This document shows positions 39,997 to 41,512 of a stretch of DNA of 41,512 bases, piece after piece. The notes below the pieces were generated by a model. The model ran no database searches and had not been told where the DNA came from. It was given only the letters and a program-made list of their open reading frames with translations. This stretch comes from CAZPUI01 sp964415525. Its GTDB lineage: Bacteria > Acidobacteriota > Holophagae > Holophagales > Holophagaceae. Within the stretch, counting starts at the first letter, position 1. Each line of letters opens with the position of its first letter. Both the position numbers and the translations under genes were made by a program. Where the stretch lies: contig CAYQAS010000028.1 of assembly GCA_964415525.1 (NCBI GenBank), forward strand, positions 1 through 41,512. Reading direction: 5' to 3'.

Positions 39997-41106
39997 TCAG
40001 GTCCTGTCCAGCGCATCCAGCGCGAAGGCATACGCGCCCAACGCCACGGCGCGGCTGGCGCCCAGCCGGCTGACAGCCACGCCGACGCGCTTCATGGGAT
40101 CAAAGGCCACCGTGCGGTCCGTGCGGGGCACGGGGATGCGGGTGGCTTGGCCCTTCAGGAAGGTGGCCTTCTCTGTGGCATCCTCGAGATTGAACACCGT
40201 GAGCTCGGTGCGGGGCACGGTGCCGCGGCCGGTGACGCTCCGGTGAGGTCGGTTCATCTCGCACACCATCTCGGGGAGGAAGTGGGGCCAGGCGCCGGTG
40301 AGGCCACCTCCGAGCACGACGAGGCCATCCACCAGCGTTACAGCGTTGGCGGCGGTGTCGCCGGCGACTTCGCCCAGACGACGGAAGGCCTCCATCGCCG
40401 CTTGGACATCGCCTGTCGCTTTCCCTTCCGCAATACCGGCGATGTCTTTCGGCTCGGGCGCATCCTCGAAGGCGATGCCCGCAGCTGCCGCATAGGCGCG
40501 GCGCACGGCGCGGATGGAGACGCCCTCTTCCGCATAGGAATCGTGGTCGAGCTTGTTGCGCAGGCACCAGATCTCGCCCGCGGCGCTGTTGTCGCCCACC
40601 AGCAGTCGGCCCTCGCTGACGATGCCCGCGCCGAAGCCGGTGCCGAATGTGAGCCCCAGGAGGTTGCGGAAGCGCTTGGGACTGCCGGCGGCCTCCAGTT
40701 CGGCGTTCACGGTGGGCAGCAGGCCGCTGAGGGCCTCGCCGTAGGCGAAGAGGTCGCCATCGTTGTTGATGTAGACCGGCACGCCGAAGTGCGCTTCGAG
40801 CATCGGCCCCAGCGCCACGCCACCTCGGAAGGCGGGCAGGTTCTGGAGGTCGCCGATGATGCCCGCCGCATAGTCCGCGGGGCCGGGGAAGGCGAAGCTG
40901 ATGGCGTGGATGGTGCCGCCCACAGCCGCCTTCTGGCGGGTGAAACCCTCGATGAGGGTGTCCAGGCAGGCCTGGAGGTCGTCACCATGGGAGGGCAGGA
41001 CGACCGGCGGAGCGGCATCCCCGTTGCCGCGGATGGCGTGGAAGGCGAAGGTGGTGCCCCCGGCGTCGAGGGTGAGGACGGTGCGGGTGTCGAGGCTCGG
41101 GTTCAC
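39997..41106 (-). CDS. ROK-family sugar kinase (glucokinase/hexokinase-like)
   Basis: The 369-residue protein has the phosphate-1 ATP motif LDAGGTT near residue 13 and ROK landmarks FPGPADY, INNDGDLFAYGEA (catalytic Asp in NNDG), GLTFGTGFGAGIV and DGLVVLGGGLTGAW. The usual ROK zinc motif (GxCxCGxxGCxE) is absent; GEIWCLRNKLDHDSYAEEGVS stands there, keeping the Glu before the GVS. Zinc-free ROK hexokinases are known in Bacteroidetes. It probably phosphorylates glucose or a related hexose from the permease encoded just upstream. The start was set at GTG 41106 because GGAG lies six bases upstream; a TTG at 41118 is in frame but unsupported. Sugar identity is inferred. Confidence 0.85.
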   Translation of the reverse strand: MNPSLDTRTVLTLDAGGTTFAFHAIRGNGDAAPPVVLPSHGDDLQACLDTLIEGFTRQKAAVGGTIHAISFAFPGPADYAAGIIGDLQNLPAFRGGVALGPMLEAHFGVPVYINNDGDLFAYGEALSGLLPTVNAELEAAGSPKRFRNLLGLTFGTGFGAGIVSEGRLLVGDNSAAGEIWCLRNKLDHDSYAEEGVSIRAVRRAYAAAAGIAFEDAPEPKDIAGIAEGKATGDVQAAMEAFRRLGEVAGDTAANAVTLVDGLVVLGGGLTGAWPHFLPEMVCEMNRPHRSVTGRGTVPRTELTVFNLEDATEKATFLKGQATRIPVPRTDRTVAFDPMKRVGVAVSRLGASRAVALGAYAFALDALDRT

Positions 41107-41137
41107 GCCATGCTCCAAATGGAAAAATCAGATTCAC

Positions 41138-41250
41138 CACGGAGAACACGGAGGACACGGAGGAAAAGCGAGAGGAAGGGCATTTGGTCACTGGGCATAT
41201 TCCCTCGACTCTTTTCTCCGTGTTCTCCGATCGCACGCAGGTGTGCGATC
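41138..41250. repeat. structured intergenic element: CACGGAGRA tandem repeat plus palindromes
   Basis: Three 9-bp units CACGGAGAA, CACGGAGGA, CACGGAGGA run from 41138 to 41164. The reverse complement CTCCGTGTTCTCCG occurs at 41216-41229 (perfect 14-bp match to 41140-41153), so the whole element can fold into a long stem around about 62 bases. It is followed by a second perfect hairpin, GATCGCAC (41229-41236) and GTGCGATC (41243-41250). Neither strand shows a terminator T-run. CACGGAG-type repeats recur between genes in several GC-rich bacteria, so this may be one copy of a dispersed family; copy number cannot be judged here. Confidence 0.7.
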
Positions 41251-41262
41251 CCTGGTGGTATT

Positions 41263-41512
41263 TCAGGCCTCGGCCTTCTTGCCGCCCTTCATGGACAGCA
41301 GCAGCAGGTAGGCGAAGCAGGCCGCAGGGATGATGAAGGCGAAAGCCTTGGCACCGCCGCCCAGCTTGCCCATCACGAGCGGCACCACGGCGCCGCCGCT
41401 GATGGCCATGCACCTGAGGCCGCTCAACTCGCTGGCGCGCTCAGGCTTCGACTCCACGGTGATGGAGAAGCGCATGGGCCAGATTTTGGCGAATTCCAGT
41501 CCCCCGCGGATG
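41263..41512 (-). CDS. MFS sugar permease (FucP/glucose-galactose type), C-terminal part
   Basis: The visible 82 residues end the protein and run off the window at its 5' side. The sequence FAKIWPMRFSI, then SELSGL, CMAISGGAVVPLVMGKL and a final membrane helix FIIPAACFAYLLLLSM, matches the last part of FucP-like and glucose/galactose proton symporters (GGAVVP with a preceding SELSGL is typical). It would bring glucose or a related sugar across the inner membrane. An internal ATG at 41475 is not the start, because the frame is open and conserved beyond it. The ROK kinase gene follows 156 bp downstream, making a permease-kinase pair for PTS-independent hexose use. Confidence 0.88.
   Translation of the reverse strand, partial: IRGGLEFAKIWPMRFSITVESKPERASELSGLRCMAISGGAVVPLVMGKLGGGAKAFAFIIPAACFAYLLLLSMKGGKKAEA

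Noticed and set aside
41229..41250. hairpin considered as an intrinsic terminator for the sugar permease gene
   Set aside because: The stem is perfect but no T-run follows on the minus strand, so it was assigned to the repeat element.

Overview
The window is a GC-rich bacterial chromosome segment with dense gene packing, an outer-membrane TonB-dependent receptor, murein synthesis genes and many GTG/TTG-adjacent starts. The mix of glycogen enzymes, a CHASE hybrid kinase, hemerythrin, FucP/ROK-type glucose use and large secreted repeat proteins fits a Gram-negative member of Acidobacteriota (Holophagaceae such as Geothrix or Holophaga). That placement is an inference from gene style; there is no rRNA in the window. 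No tRNA, rRNA, CRISPR array, transposase or phage gene was seen. The longest stretch without a gene is about 250 bases (12006-12256), and it holds the mraZ operator.

Left part (1-12005): glycogen metabolism and signalling. The 5' end of an alpha-glucan phosphorylase gene and glgB lie on the minus strand. A 1424-residue debranching enzyme fusing a GH13 domain to a GH133 domain lies further right, also on the minus strand. Between them are a plus-strand amidohydrolase and a double-domain hemerythrin. Then come a response regulator-diguanylate cyclase (plus) and a PhoR-like membrane histidine kinase (minus) whose 3' ends overlap.

Middle-left (12153-17819): the start of the division and cell wall (dcw) cluster on the plus strand: mraZ, rsmH, ftsL-like, ftsI (with a PASTA domain) and murE. 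It is preceded by an array of 10-bp repeats that look like MraZ operators. The cluster stops after murE; murF, mraY and the rest are not in this window.

Middle-right (17966-35627): a roughly 17.7-kb minus-strand gene train. In transcription order it encodes a membrane-anchored beta-propeller protein, a secreted VIT-VWA protein, a giant 2531-residue exported repeat protein, an unrecognised 505-residue exported protein, a protein joining a penicillin-binding transpeptidase-like domain to a SpoIID-like glycan-cleaving domain, and, after a 63-bp gap, a CHASE-PAS hybrid histidine kinase. The first five genes overlap by 4 bp or are 1 bp apart, so they are very probably one transcription unit. This is the strongest candidate in the window for an undescribed system, an envelope or surface machine.

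Right end (35727-41512): a Sua5/TsaC-type tRNA-modification enzyme and a TonB-dependent receptor on the plus strand. Then, on the minus strand, an SMP-30-like lactonase, a ROK-family sugar kinase and the C-terminal part of a FucP-like sugar permease. The last two suggest PTS-independent glucose uptake and phosphorylation. A structured repeat element (tandem CACGGAGRA units plus palindromes) lies between kinase and permease.
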